DNA of 64,000 bases, from contig NZ_CP134053.1 in NCBI RefSeq assembly GCF_031583065.1, forward strand, positions 3,658,001-3,722,000. Direction: 5' to 3'. The position numbers and the translations under genes were made by a program. The notes beneath the pieces are model-generated. The model had not been told where the DNA came from. It saw only the letters and a list, made by a program, of their open reading frames with translations, and did not search any database. The stretch comes from Streptomyces sp. CGMCC 4.7035 (GTDB lineage Bacteria > Actinomycetota > Actinomycetes > Streptomycetales > Streptomycetaceae). Below, piece after piece: positions 53,626 to 61,437 of this stretch (its first letter is position 1; the number at the start of each line of letters is the position of its first letter).

Positions 53626-54117
53626 CTAAGCCCACCACTCCGTAGGCATCTCCCGCACGAGGTAGCTCCACGGATCGTTCCGAAGAGCCGGTGGTGGGTT
53701 TTCCTCGTACAGCAGGCGAGAGACCTCCTGGCAGACGAACTGCGTGAGGCCACGGAGGGTCACCCGCAGGTGCTCCCAGCCATGCGTGTCCTCGACGACT
53801 TTCACGAACCGTTCTGGACGACGCGCATCGTCCGTGACGTGTGACAGGGCGTTCCGGCGCGCCCCGAAGCGGCTGAAGTGGTTGTTGAGCTGGGAGAAGA
53901 CTGGCTGCGAGAGCAACGGCCGCGATTCCGCTAGCAGTTCCAGGAGTGCTCGGCCGCCATCCCCGGCCCCCGGTTTCAGTGCCTCTGCGATCCCGTAACC
54001 GCGCCAGTAAGTGGACGTCTGCATCATCTCGGGCCACGGCTCGGCCATGCCCTCCAGCGCAAGGACGTGGTTGACGAGCCCGAGGTACGCCGCGACGAGG
54101 TTATCGTCGTCAGGCAT
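53626..54117 (-). CDS. Small HEPN-like protein
   Basis: 163 residues, all-helical by composition. The segment RRNALSHV holds R88-N-x3-H93, the R-x4-H catalytic pattern of HEPN ribonucleases with the polar residue after Arg that is typical of active members. No other domain is recognised. It converges on the sacsin-like ATPase gene with 258 bases between their ends; sacsin-type ATPases and HEPN domains are found together in human sacsin, so a functional link is plausible. It is flanked on the other side by an IS3 element whose end lies about 20 bases upstream of the start. HEPN is an inference from motif and predicted helices only. Confidence 0.55.
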   Translation of the reverse strand: MPDDDNLVAAYLGLVNHVLALEGMAEPWPEMMQTSTYWRGYGIAEALKPGAGDGGRALLELLAESRPLLSQPVFSQLNNHFSRFGARRNALSHVTDDARRPERFVKVVEDTHGWEHLRVTLRGLTQFVCQEVSRLLYEENPPPALRNDPWSYLVREMPTEWWA

Positions 54118-54168
54118 GCTCGCCGGAGCGACGGGTTTGAGGTTCCCCCGCTGCGCGAGAGGTACTGA

Positions 54169-55086
54169 TCAGCTGATCAGAGAGGGTTGACGGGTGTTCA
54201 GGTTCGTCGGTTCGGCCGTCGCCTGCTTGGTGTAGTGCTTCTCCTCGAACTCGATCGGGCTGAGCCAGCCGAGCCGTTCCTGGGTGCGCCGGCAGTTATA
54301 GAAGCCGTCGATGTACTCGAAGAGCGCGAGGTTCGCCTCGGCCCTGGTCGCGAAGACCCGACCGCGCACGCACTCCGTCTTGATCAGCATCCACAGGTTT
54401 TCCGCGAGCGCGTTGTCGAACGAGTCCCCGACCGACCCCATGGACGTCTGAACTCCCGCTCGCACCAAGCGAGTTGTGAGCTTAATAGACGTATATTGAC
54501 AGCCGTGGTCGGCGTGATGGATGAGCTTGCCGGGCTCGACCTCGCGGGACGCGAGCGCGTACTCCAGCGTGGTCAGGACGAGGTCGGCGTCCGCGCGGGC
54601 CGAGGTCTCCCAGGCCACCACCCGGCGGGAGAACGCGTCCCGGATCGCCGAGAGCCACAACGGGCCCTCGCCGGTGGAGATCATGGTGAGGTCGGTGACC
54701 CACAGCCGGTTCGGCGCGCTCGCGGTGAAGTCCCGCTCGACCAGGTCCGGGGCGAGCGTGGCCTTGGGGTCGCGGCGGGTGAAGCCCTTGCGGCGTGGGC
54801 TGATGCCTGCGATGTCGGCCTCGCGCATCAGGCGTTCGACCCGTTTGCGCCCGACGTGAACGCCCTCGCGGCTGAGGACGGCATGCACGCGCGGGGAGCC
54901 GTAGACGCCACCGGATTCCGCGTGGATCTCCTTGATCCGTCCGGTCAGCTCGACATCGCGCCGACGCCGCTCGCACGGCTCCTCCTCGGCCCGGCGCCAG
55001 CGGTAGTAGGTGGAGGAGGGGATGTGCAGTTCCCGAAGTACGCACTCGACTCCCAGGCGGGGATGCTCATCGACGAGCGCCGTCAC
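54169..55086 (-). CDS. IS3 transposase OrfB
   Basis: 305 residues. HTH_21 region (YGSPRVHAVLSREGVHVGRK) and rve integrase core with the DDE triad: Asp in LWVTDLTMI, Asp in AIRDAFSRRVVAW or the later VGDSFDNALAENLW, and Glu in that last block. Complete and without frameshift. Overlaps the end of OrfA by four bases, so it is probably made as an OrfAB fusion by -1 frameshifting. Confidence 0.9.
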   Translation of the reverse strand: MTALVDEHPRLGVECVLRELHIPSSTYYRWRRAEEEPCERRRRDVELTGRIKEIHAESGGVYGSPRVHAVLSREGVHVGRKRVERLMREADIAGISPRRKGFTRRDPKATLAPDLVERDFTASAPNRLWVTDLTMISTGEGPLWLSAIRDAFSRRVVAWETSARADADLVLTTLEYALASREVEPGKLIHHADHGCQYTSIKLTTRLVRAGVQTSMGSVGDSFDNALAENLWMLIKTECVRGRVFATRAEANLALFEYIDGFYNCRRTQERLGWLSPIEFEEKHYTKQATAEPTNLNTRQPSLIS

Positions 55087-55391
55087 CTGGGCCGGGTCGG
55101 GTCGAGTTGCGCCGCGAAAAAAGCCGAGGCCGTCCGCAGGACGTCGTTGGCCCGCTTGAGCTGGGCGTTCTCCTTGCGCAGGGCCACGAGCTCGGCGCGT
55201 TCGTCGGTGGTGAGCCGGTCGTCGCGCTCGCCGGCGTCCGCCTCGGCCTGGCGGATCCAGCCGCGCAGGGCCTCGGGGTGCACGCCGAGGTCGACGGCCA
55301 GCTTCTTGATCTGCGGCCTCGGCTCCGTAGTGCGATACATCCGCACCGCGCGCTCACGCAACTCCAACGAGTACTTCCTGGGTGCAGCCAT
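55083..55391 (-). CDS. IS3 transposase OrfA
   Basis: 102 residues from ATG 55391. HTH domain (RKYSLELRERAVRMYRTTEP, KLAVDLGVHPEALRGWIRQ) followed by a leucine-zipper coiled coil (ELVALRKENAQLKRANDVLR), the standard IS3 OrfA layout. The frameshift site lies in its last codons. Confidence 0.9.
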   Translation of the reverse strand: MAAPRKYSLELRERAVRMYRTTEPRPQIKKLAVDLGVHPEALRGWIRQAEADAGERDDRLTTDERAELVALRKENAQLKRANDVLRTASAFFAAQLDPTRPR

Positions 55392-55460
55392 GGTCGATGC
55401 TCCTCTCATGAGAACCATCTGACCCTCTGTCACCACCCTCCGCATCTCGGGGGAACCTCA

Positions 55461-56409
55461 ATGAGGTGTAGTCGAAGCGGGGGATTCTGACCCAGGAGTG
55501 CTTCTTGGCGTCGGCGAGTTCCTTCTCGGTGGCGACGTGCTCGGCCCGGTCCTGCTCCTGGAGGACGACAAACCCCACTGTCTGGCCCTGTGCGGTGATG
55601 GTGAAGTGGGGATTTGCCCTGCGGCGGCGATGAGGTGGGGGCGCGAAGCCGGTCTGCCCGGCCGAGCAGGTGTGTCCGTCGGCCTCGGCGGCGGTGATCA
55701 GTGCCTGGATGAGCCGGAGAGCGCGTCCTTGGACGGGCTTGGTCAGGCCCAGCGGCTGGCGTTCGTTCTGCATGGCCCGCACCACGGTGTGCGGCCGAGT
55801 GAGCCGCGAGGGCACGGGGACGGGGTCGAGGACGGCAAGGCGCCAGGCGGGGATGTCGACGAGCTTGATCTCGTACCCGTCGCGGCACCAGTTTCCGTAC
55901 AGCTCCTTCGTCTCCGGAACCCTTCCGGACCTGCGTGCGGCGGCGACGCGGGACGGCCACTTCTCCAAGCCGGGACCGCTGCCGCTCTTGACGATCTTGC
56001 CGCCGGCCTCCGCGAGCTCCTGTAACAGCTGCTCCGTGAGCGTCACACGAGGATGTGAGGGAGGGCTTGGCTTCCGCTCGGTGGCCGGAGTTTCCTGCGC
56101 TCTGGTGGACTTAGGTCGTGGACCGGCGGCCTGGGTCTTCCGCGGGCGTGATCCGCGGGGAGGGTACGTGCCGTGCGCCAGGTAGTGCCGACCGGCGCTT
56201 GTCAGGGCGACGCTCCACTGCCCGGCCTTCCGGGAGACCGTCACCAGGCCACGGTTGTGGAGTGCCTGGCAGGTGGTCTTGTAGGAGCTTGTGTTCCATA
56301 CGCCTGCAGGGCACCCGGCTCCCACCCACTGCAACACCGACAGCTGCCGCTCATTGACCGCCGTTCCAATGGTCCGCCTTCGACTCGAGGTGACGCACGA
56401 CGGCGGCAT
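55461..56409 (-). pseudogene. Hypothetical DNA-binding-like protein truncated by IS3
   Basis: About 315 codons remain. The N-terminal part (about 18-75: NERQLSVLQWVGAGCPAGVW, ALHNRGLVTVSRKAGQWSVA, LTSAGRHYL) looks like a winged-helix domain. A basic linker leads to a conserved-looking C-terminal region (KLVDIPAWRLAVLDPVPVPS, HFTITAQGQTVGFVVLQEQD, KKHSWVRIPRFDYT). The frame is broken at FDYTS by the IS3 terminal repeat; relatives in Streptomyces seem to continue past this point (about WDY.PTGRL). The missing end is not found on the far side of the IS. Start uncertain; 56409 is the furthest ATG. Confidence 0.6.
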
Positions 56410-56728
56410 GGTGCCAGTTCCGGTGGTAGGCGACCGGTGCTTCGAGTCAATTCGCTCGAACGAGCGGGCTGACGTGGCTGGAAGCCGGTTGGGCCGAGAA
56501 CCGTAGGTGGGTGCCTGTCCTACGGCGGGGTCTGACTCCTGAGATCTCTGACCGAGGTGTCCTGATCACACTGTGTCGACCGCCGGCCAGGGGACTGCGC
56601 ACTGTTGGTCTCGGGCTGATGGACGTGTCTCGATAGGGGCTTGCCGGAAAGGCGTCATCACGATTCTGACCGTCCGCACGGCCCGCTACCGGCTACGCGA
56701 TAAGCCGTCGGCCTGAAAGGGAACGAGC
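56410..56728. other. Probable IS110 left non-coding end
   Basis: No gene. In IS110-group elements the long non-coding left end encodes the bridge RNA, and this stretch directly precedes an IS110 transposase frame. It holds several GC-rich inverted repeats. Element boundaries are not determined. Confidence 0.4.
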
Positions 56729-57814
56729 ATGACCGGCACGTCCACCGCTTCGCGTCCTCGTCGGCGTCGGCCGGCGAGGGAGGTGGTCCTGGGAGTGGAC
56801 ACGCACCGGGATGCCCATGTGGCCGCCGTGCTCTCCCTGGTGGGGGAAGTGATCGGCACCCAGGAGTTCCCGGCCAGCGCGGCCGGCTACCGCAACCTGC
56901 TGGGGTGGGCCAGGGCGTCGGGTACGGTGCGGCGGGCCGGAGTGGAAGGGACCGGTTCCTTCGGGGCGACCCTGTCCCGCTACCTGCTGGCCCAGGGCGT
57001 GGACGTCTTCGATGTGAACCGGTTCGACCGGGCCGACCGACGACGGCGAGGCAACCGACCCACTCGATGCTGAGAACGCGGCCCGGGCGGTGCTGAGCGG
57101 GCGGGCGCGCGCCCAGGCCAAGACGGGCGATGGGCCAGTGGAGATCGCCCGCATGTACAAGCTGGCCAAGGACTCGGCGGTCAAGGCCCGCACCCAGGCG
57201 ATCAACCAACTCAAGGCTGTCCTCATCCGTGCCGATCCGCAGCTGAGAGAGGAACTTGCCGGGCTGGGCAACGCAGAACTCTTCCGCACCTGCGCCGGGT
57301 TCGTCGACGACAGCCTGACCACGAGACCGGCGGGGGAGCGGTGCTTCACGCCGCCCACGTCATCCTGGGACTCCTGGCCCGGCGCATCAGGCAGCTCAGC
57401 GACGAGGTCCAGGACCTGGAAGGCCGCCTGACCCGGTTGGTGGAGCGCCACGCTCCGCAGCTGCTCGAGGTGGTGGGCATCGGTCCGGACACAGCCGTCA
57501 CTTTGCTGATCACGATCGGGGACAACCCGGAACGCCTGGGCAGTGAGGCGTCTTTCGCGGCGCTGTGCGGGGTCAGCCCGGTCGAGCGTTCCTCGGGCAG
57601 TCGGCAGTACCGTCGCCTCAACCGGGGCGGCGACCGGCAGGCGAACGCGGCCCTGCACCGGATCGTGCAGACCCGCCTGCGCGTCGACCCGCGCACCCAG
57701 GAGTACTACGAACGTCGCAGCAAGGAGGGCAAGACCCGGCGCGAGATAGTCCGAAGACTAAAGCGCTACGCGGCCCGGGAGGTCTTCCACCTGGTCAGAC
57801 CTGTGCAGTCGTAA
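56729..57814 (+). pseudogene. IS110-family transposase, two frameshifts
   Basis: Three overlapping frames together give a full IS110 DEDD transposase of about 360 codons. First part: VVLGVDTHRDAHVAAVL (catalytic Asp), EGTGSFGATL (Glu), to RADRRRRG. The frame changes near 57049, then TDPLDAENAARAVLSGRAR (Asp) to CAGFVDD. It changes again near 57310-57340, then VLHAAHVILGLLARRI, PVERSSGSRQYRRLNRGGDR (with the catalytic Ser region), to HLVRPVQS. With two frameshifts it should be inactive unless rescued by recoding or caused by sequencing error. Confidence 0.85.
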
Positions 57815-57992
57815 CCTCCGTTATAGGGGCGGTGTGATCAGTACTTCTGGAAGTGGTGCGAAGCCCTGCCCACCTGGGGTCTCGTGAGTGATCAACCCTG
57901 TGACCTGAGGCTGTGCCGTCAACGGTTGTCAGCGTTGGCCATCGTTGTGCGTCCTCGGACGGCCCAGAGACGGCCCGGGGCGACCGACTTCG

Positions 57993-58232
57993 TTATTCGC
58001 TGGCTGTCGCTGAGCGCGCACGGGCCTGCTTTCTTGATCGCCGGTAGCGGTGCCATCGTGGGGACAAATCGCCAACAACCAGTGCAAACAGGGCGAAGAC
58101 TCCAGATGCCATCCAACCTGCTGGTTCGTCGGTCACCTTCCCCAGCAACCAGAACAGCAATGTGGTGATGGCCCATGCAGCGAACCAAGAACCACCACGA
58201 CTTATCCAGGGAGCCTTCACGAGCGAAACCAT
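57993..58232 (-). CDS. Small membrane protein
   Basis: 79 residues from ATG 58232. Two hydrophobic helices (WFAAWAITTLLFWLLGKV and WMASGVFALFALVVGDL) and a basic tail (RYRRSRKQARAR). Family unknown. The ribosome site is weak, so the start is uncertain; the upstream frame lacks coding character. Confidence 0.5.
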   Translation of the reverse strand: MVSLVKAPWISRGGSWFAAWAITTLLFWLLGKVTDEPAGWMASGVFALFALVVGDLSPRWHRYRRSRKQARARSATASE

Positions 58233-58419
58233 ACGTCTTGCGGCGCGCGCGGTCGCACAGGTGGTGCAGCCACGGCCGGAGCGCCAGTTTGGAAGATCGC
58301 GTACGCACACCCGACCTGACCTGGCGAGACGCTGACCTGTGGGTTCTCGGACCGTTCGCCCGGACTCCCCGCTGTTCCCCGTCGGCCGCTTCCTCATCGG
58401 GCACGCAGGGGGCACGTTG

Positions 58420-58989
58420 TCACTCGTAGAACCGCGCTGCACTCAGGGCCCGAGCTATGAACGTCCAGTCACCGCCGGCCGGTAGCTCTTGGCCGTGGTT
58501 CGCGTACCACCCCGGGGCGTCGCCCACCCACGCTTCCAGAGCCTCCAGGAAGCTGTTTAGCGTCCGGTTCTCCCACTGGTCGCCGCTCGCTTCGAAGTCC
58601 TCCCGCAGACGCCTCAGAAAGCCGCTCAGGGCCTCGCGGTCGGCAAGGCGCTCGTTAATTGTCAGTGGGAGGGGTTCGCGCTCGTCTCCCCAGTCATCGA
58701 GCCTGAGCTTGACTTGGCAGTTGTGCTCCGCATGGTCGACAACGCTCCCACTGATCACGAACCCCAGCGGGGGAGGGACAGTTCCAGGCGGTGAGCCACC
58801 GATCTCGGCCAGGCCCAGGGCGTACGGCGCCCCATCGATCTTCACGAACACGCCGAAGGGCTGCCGGCCGATGACCCTGCCGGTCACACGGGCGCCCACT
58901 GGCAGTGCGGTCAGGGTCGCTGGCCAGGCGCGTCTTATGTCCTCGGACGTCGGATCATCCACGCCATTCGGCCACGTGTACTCCGTCAT
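58420..58989 (-). CDS. S1-like RNA-binding domain fused to a DUF7660-like domain
   Basis: 189 residues from ATG 58989 (GGGGGG nine bases upstream; ATG 58998 overlaps that site). Residues about 30-85 (GARVTGRVIGRQPFGVFVKI, APYALGLAEIG) are an S1/OB-fold RNA-binding motif. Residues about 115-189 (ALSGFLRRLREDFEASGDQW, TLNSFLEALEAWVGDA, DWTFIARALSAARFYE) resemble DUF7660, found in small proteins of polymorphic-toxin immunity type. The pairing is unusual; the domain names are my inference from pattern. Confidence 0.6.
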   Translation of the reverse strand: MTEYTWPNGVDDPTSEDIRRAWPATLTALPVGARVTGRVIGRQPFGVFVKIDGAPYALGLAEIGGSPPGTVPPPLGFVISGSVVDHAEHNCQVKLRLDDWGDEREPLPLTINERLADREALSGFLRRLREDFEASGDQWENRTLNSFLEALEAWVGDAPGWYANHGQELPAGGDWTFIARALSAARFYE

Positions 58990-59315
58990 GCGCCGCATCC
59001 CCCCGGCGATCGTGAACTTGAATCTGTGGCCTCATCCTTATCAGGTCGATCATGGGGCCCTTGGAACGTCGGTCAACTCGTCTCGCGCCTCGACTGGCTG
59101 TCCGTCGACGTTCGGCGGTGTCCGCCGCTGTCCGGCCCTGTTGGTGTCAGGTACTGGTGTCAGTGAAGAGGGGCGCTCTTGACAAATCCAACACAGCGTA
59201 CTGGGACTTGTCCGGTCGATCATGAGGGACGCGGGGAAGCCTATGGACGGGCGGCGCGGCGGGTGCCATGATCACGCTGGCGTCCGGCGTGGGCCTGGCG
59301 CGCAGGGGAGGGATC
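58990..59315. other. Intergenic, no gene seen
   Basis: Divergent spacer between the S1-like gene and a small membrane-protein gene. Two stretches carrying TCGATCATG (near 59046 and 59216) are separated by 170 bases; otherwise featureless. Confidence 0.4.
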
Positions 59316-59630
59316 ATGAAGCTCTACCTCGCCATACCTCTTGTTCTGCTGGCGTTGCTCATCGCCGCCTCCGGCGTGGCGGCGGTTGCCCGCGGCTGGG
59401 TGCTCCCCATAAACCGTCGCCACGTTCGCGGCCCTCGCCTCTATGGCTGGGGCCAGCTGGTGGTGGCCTTCGCGCTGTGCTGGCAGGCGGTCTGCGGGCT
59501 GGTGATCAGCGACTCGGATACCCGGCTGTGGGGCACCCTGACCGGCAGCATGATTCTGTTGGTCGGCATCATCGTAATGACGGTGGGCCAGCTCGCGGGT
59601 GGTAATCGAGAAGGCAACGGCACGCCTTAG
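59316..59630 (+). CDS. Small three-helix membrane protein
   Basis: 104 residues from ATG 59316, preceded by AGGGGAGGG. Three hydrophobic segments: IPLVLLALLIAASGVAAVA (about 6-24), LVVAFALCWQAVCGLVI (about 48-64) and GSMILLVGIIVMTVGQLA (about 77-94). Family unknown. It ends 33 bases before the long hairpin at 59664. Confidence 0.65.
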   Translation: MKLYLAIPLVLLALLIAASGVAAVARGWVLPINRRHVRGPRLYGWGQLVVAFALCWQAVCGLVISDSDTRLWGTLTGSMILLVGIIVMTVGQLAGGNREGNGTP

Positions 59631-59663
59631 CCGCCCACTTCCTTAACCAACAACCCTCCCCAG

Positions 59664-59811
59664 CTCCCGTCCCGTACGCCGTCGACCCACACACCGTGGA
59701 GCGGACGTGGTTCATGGCGTCCAGGTGGAGCGCGCCACTGTACGAACGACCTGGACGCCATGGGCCGCGTCTGCTCGGCTTTGCCTGGGTCGATGGCGTA
59801 CGGGACGGGAG
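59664..59811. repeat. 148-bp gapless hairpin
   Basis: Two 63-base arms (59664-59726 and 59749-59811) are complementary without gaps around a 22-base loop. By hand I count 52 Watson-Crick pairs, 6 G-T pairs and 5 mismatches; the outer 26 pairs and inner 14 pairs are essentially perfect. It lies between the small membrane-protein gene and an IS-linked fragment. It is much longer than a terminator. It may be a mobile palindrome, a structured RNA or an inverted duplication. Confidence 0.85.
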
Positions 59812-59853
59812 CACCCCGACGCAGTCGATGACGAGGCCCAGCACGTCCACGGC
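59812..59853 (-). pseudogene. Tiny transposase-like scrap
   Basis: Minus-strand reading AVDVLGLVIDCVGV resembles the block after the first catalytic Asp of IS5-type transposases (HIAVDTLGLLLTVLV in the element at 23325). Only about 14 codons remain, so the identification is weak. Confidence 0.3.
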
Positions 59854-59855
59854 CA

Positions 59856-60134
59856 GTGCGCATCACCCGCAAGACCCTCCTCGCCCTTGCCCTGCCCTCA
59901 CCCGCCACCGAGCCGGACCGCCCCGGCATCCCTGACCATCCCGCCTACCAGCAGATCCTCACCGCCCTGGCCGACGCGGGCCGGCCGATGCGCGCCCGCG
60001 ATCTCTGCCAGGCCCTCGACCTGCCGATCCTCCCGAAGAACACCGAAGGCATCCGCTCCAAACTGAAACGCCTGGTCAGCCGGGGCATCCTCATCGAGCC
60101 CAAACCCGGCTTGTTCGCCCGCCCCGATGCCTGA
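59856..60134 (+). CDS. IS-linked winged-helix-like protein, probably N-terminally truncated
   Basis: 92 residues from a GTG with no good ribosome site. HPAYQQILTALADAGRPMRA, RDLCQALDLPILPKNTEGIR and KLKRLVSRGILIEPKPGLF form a compact winged-helix-like unit. It is the same type of protein as the C-terminal half of the passenger at 23440, which also lies convergent with an IS5 transposase; here the partner transposase is reduced to a scrap. It is probably a leftover of a similar element. Confidence 0.5.
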   Translation: MRITRKTLLALALPSPATEPDRPGIPDHPAYQQILTALADAGRPMRARDLCQALDLPILPKNTEGIRSKLKRLVSRGILIEPKPGLFARPDA

Positions 60135-60213
60135 GGGCCACCCCCCCACCCGCGATCAGCGGTCCTTCCCCAACCTCAACCACGAAACGGACAAGAGCTC
60201 ACGTTCCGCACTC

Positions 60214-60804
60214 TCAGGTTTTGATGATGGCGGCGGGCAGGGTACCGGTGAGGATCGCTTCCTTCGGCAGGGTCAGACCGAACCGCTGTTCCAGGATCTC
60301 CATGGGTCGCCGCTTGTCGGCTTCCAGTGCGGCGACCAGCTCGGCGTTGTTCCCAAGGACATTGACGACTCCTACCCAGTCGTCGTTGTTGAGATCACAC
60401 ATCACTTCGTACACACCGTCATGGTTGTAACGGAAATGTGGGGGAGGGACGTTCGGGTGCTCGGCCATGAAATAGAGCTCGTATGTATGCGCACCTCCGT
60501 GAGAGATCTCAGGAGTGTCGAATTGGCTGAGGGTCTCCTGCCAGGGGCCGTAGCCGATGGAGAAAGAAAGGTCACCGACCGATCCGTAGCGGACGCCCAC
60601 GGTCGTGTCCACGGGCTTGCTGCGGTCGAGCTGGAATAGGTCGGCTTCGAATGCTTTGTGTGTGCGCAGGCCGATGAAGCGGGGCTCGGCACCAGAAACG
60701 AGCCGGCGTACGAGGTCTTCGGAATCGATACCGCGCGTGAAGATGGTGCAGTAGCCGCCGGGGAGCGGCACCGGGTATTCGAGCCACTGAAGGCCGTCGG
60801 CCAT
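60214..60804 (-). CDS. Hypothetical protein, DUF6461-like
   Basis: 196 residues. The opening (WLEYPVPLPGGYCTIFTRGI then DSEDLVRRLVSGA) has the pattern of the Streptomyces DUF6461 family, whose members often occur in accessory islands; the rest (TYELYFMAEHPNVPPPHFRY, GVYEVMCDLNNDDWVG) is mixed alpha/beta. No signal or membrane segment. Function unknown; an immunity-type role is possible. GGAG-like bases precede the ATG. Confidence 0.65.
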   Translation of the reverse strand: MADGLQWLEYPVPLPGGYCTIFTRGIDSEDLVRRLVSGAEPRFIGLRTHKAFEADLFQLDRSKPVDTTVGVRYGSVGDLSFSIGYGPWQETLSQFDTPEISHGGAHTYELYFMAEHPNVPPPHFRYNHDGVYEVMCDLNNDDWVGVVNVLGNNAELVAALEADKRRPMEILEQRFGLTLPKEAILTGTLPAAIIKT

Positions 60805-60884
60805 GAAGCAGCATCTCCTGTCGGGAAAGGAGCGGGGGCGGCGCCACCGTAGTCGGTGCGCACCGCCCCCACAGGTTGTTCAGG

Positions 60885-61340
60885 TCACTTGACCGTGCAC
60901 TTCACGGTCGCTGCGGTTGCGCTGTACCCGGAGAATTCGGGGGCGTAGTACCAGTAGGCGTCCTTTTCGAGCATCCGGTTCGGCTGCGTGAACTGCGACG
61001 GGAATGGCTGCATGGACTGCGTGTTCATCCAGTTCGACATGGTGGAGCGTCCGCAGACTTCCTTCCACGTTGGCGCCTCCTGGCGCATGTCGTCATAGAA
61101 GTGCCACACATCGGTCTGGGTGCGCTGTGAGTATGTCTGCACACACTGATTACCCGAGGAGACGGGGTTGAGTCCGTCGGGGGCCGGCATGCCGCCGCTG
61201 TTGTAGGTGGCGGCATAGGCGAACTCGTCGCATAGGTAGGCGAAGGCACGGTCGACCTGCTCGGGAGTCAGCGGTGTGCGGGGCGGCACCAGGTACGGCA
61301 TCAGCGTCTCCTGCTCGTTGGCGGCCGCCGTGCCGGTCAC
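60885..61340 (-). CDS. Hypothetical protein, Trp/Tyr-rich
   Basis: 151 residues from GTG 61340 (GGGAGGG five bases upstream). N-terminal LTPEQVDRAFAYLCDEFAYA is helical; the rest is rich in aromatic residues and has Cys in NQCVQTYS, EVCGRS and VKCTVK, suggesting a disulfide-bonded extracytoplasmic protein, though I see no clear signal peptide from this start. Family not recognised. Divergent from the broken tpg gene with a palindrome between them. Confidence 0.55.
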   Translation of the reverse strand: MTGTAAANEQETLMPYLVPPRTPLTPEQVDRAFAYLCDEFAYAATYNSGGMPAPDGLNPVSSGNQCVQTYSQRTQTDVWHFYDDMRQEAPTWKEVCGRSTMSNWMNTQSMQPFPSQFTQPNRMLEKDAYWYYAPEFSGYSATAATVKCTVK

Positions 61341-61370
61341 GGCGACCCTCCCGGACAGGCTCGGTCGCCT

Positions 61371-61417
61371 GGCCTGTGGATAGCGGTCGGCGATCCGGCG
61401 GCGACTGTCCACAGGCC
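61371..61417. promoter_or_regulatory. Inverted pair of DnaA-box-like sites
   Basis: GGCCTGTGGATAG (61371-61383) and CTGTCCACAGGCC (61405-61417) form a 13-bp inverted repeat with one mismatch, 21 bases apart. Each contains a DnaA-box-like nonamer (CTATCCACA and CTGTCCACA; the Streptomyces consensus is TTGTCCACA). It lies beside the tpg remnant. It could be a replication-related site or simply an operator. Confidence 0.45.
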
Positions 61418-61437
61418 GACCGCCGGACCGTACGGGG

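Larger units (their letters stand above)
54138..55460 (-). mobile_element. IS3-family insertion sequence
   Basis: About 1.32 kb with terminal inverted repeats TGAGGTTCCCCCG at the left (54138-54150) and its complement at the right (55448-55460). It encodes overlapping OrfA and OrfB on the minus strand with an A6 run (T6 on the coding strand) at 55117-55122 suited to programmed -1 frameshifting. Its right end cuts the gene at 55461-56409. I see no matching target duplication, so a deletion may have followed insertion. Confidence 0.85.

Noticed and set aside
23325..55460. Target-site duplications for the IS5 and IS3 copies
   Set aside because: I compared flanking bases at each end and found no convincing match, so none is claimed.
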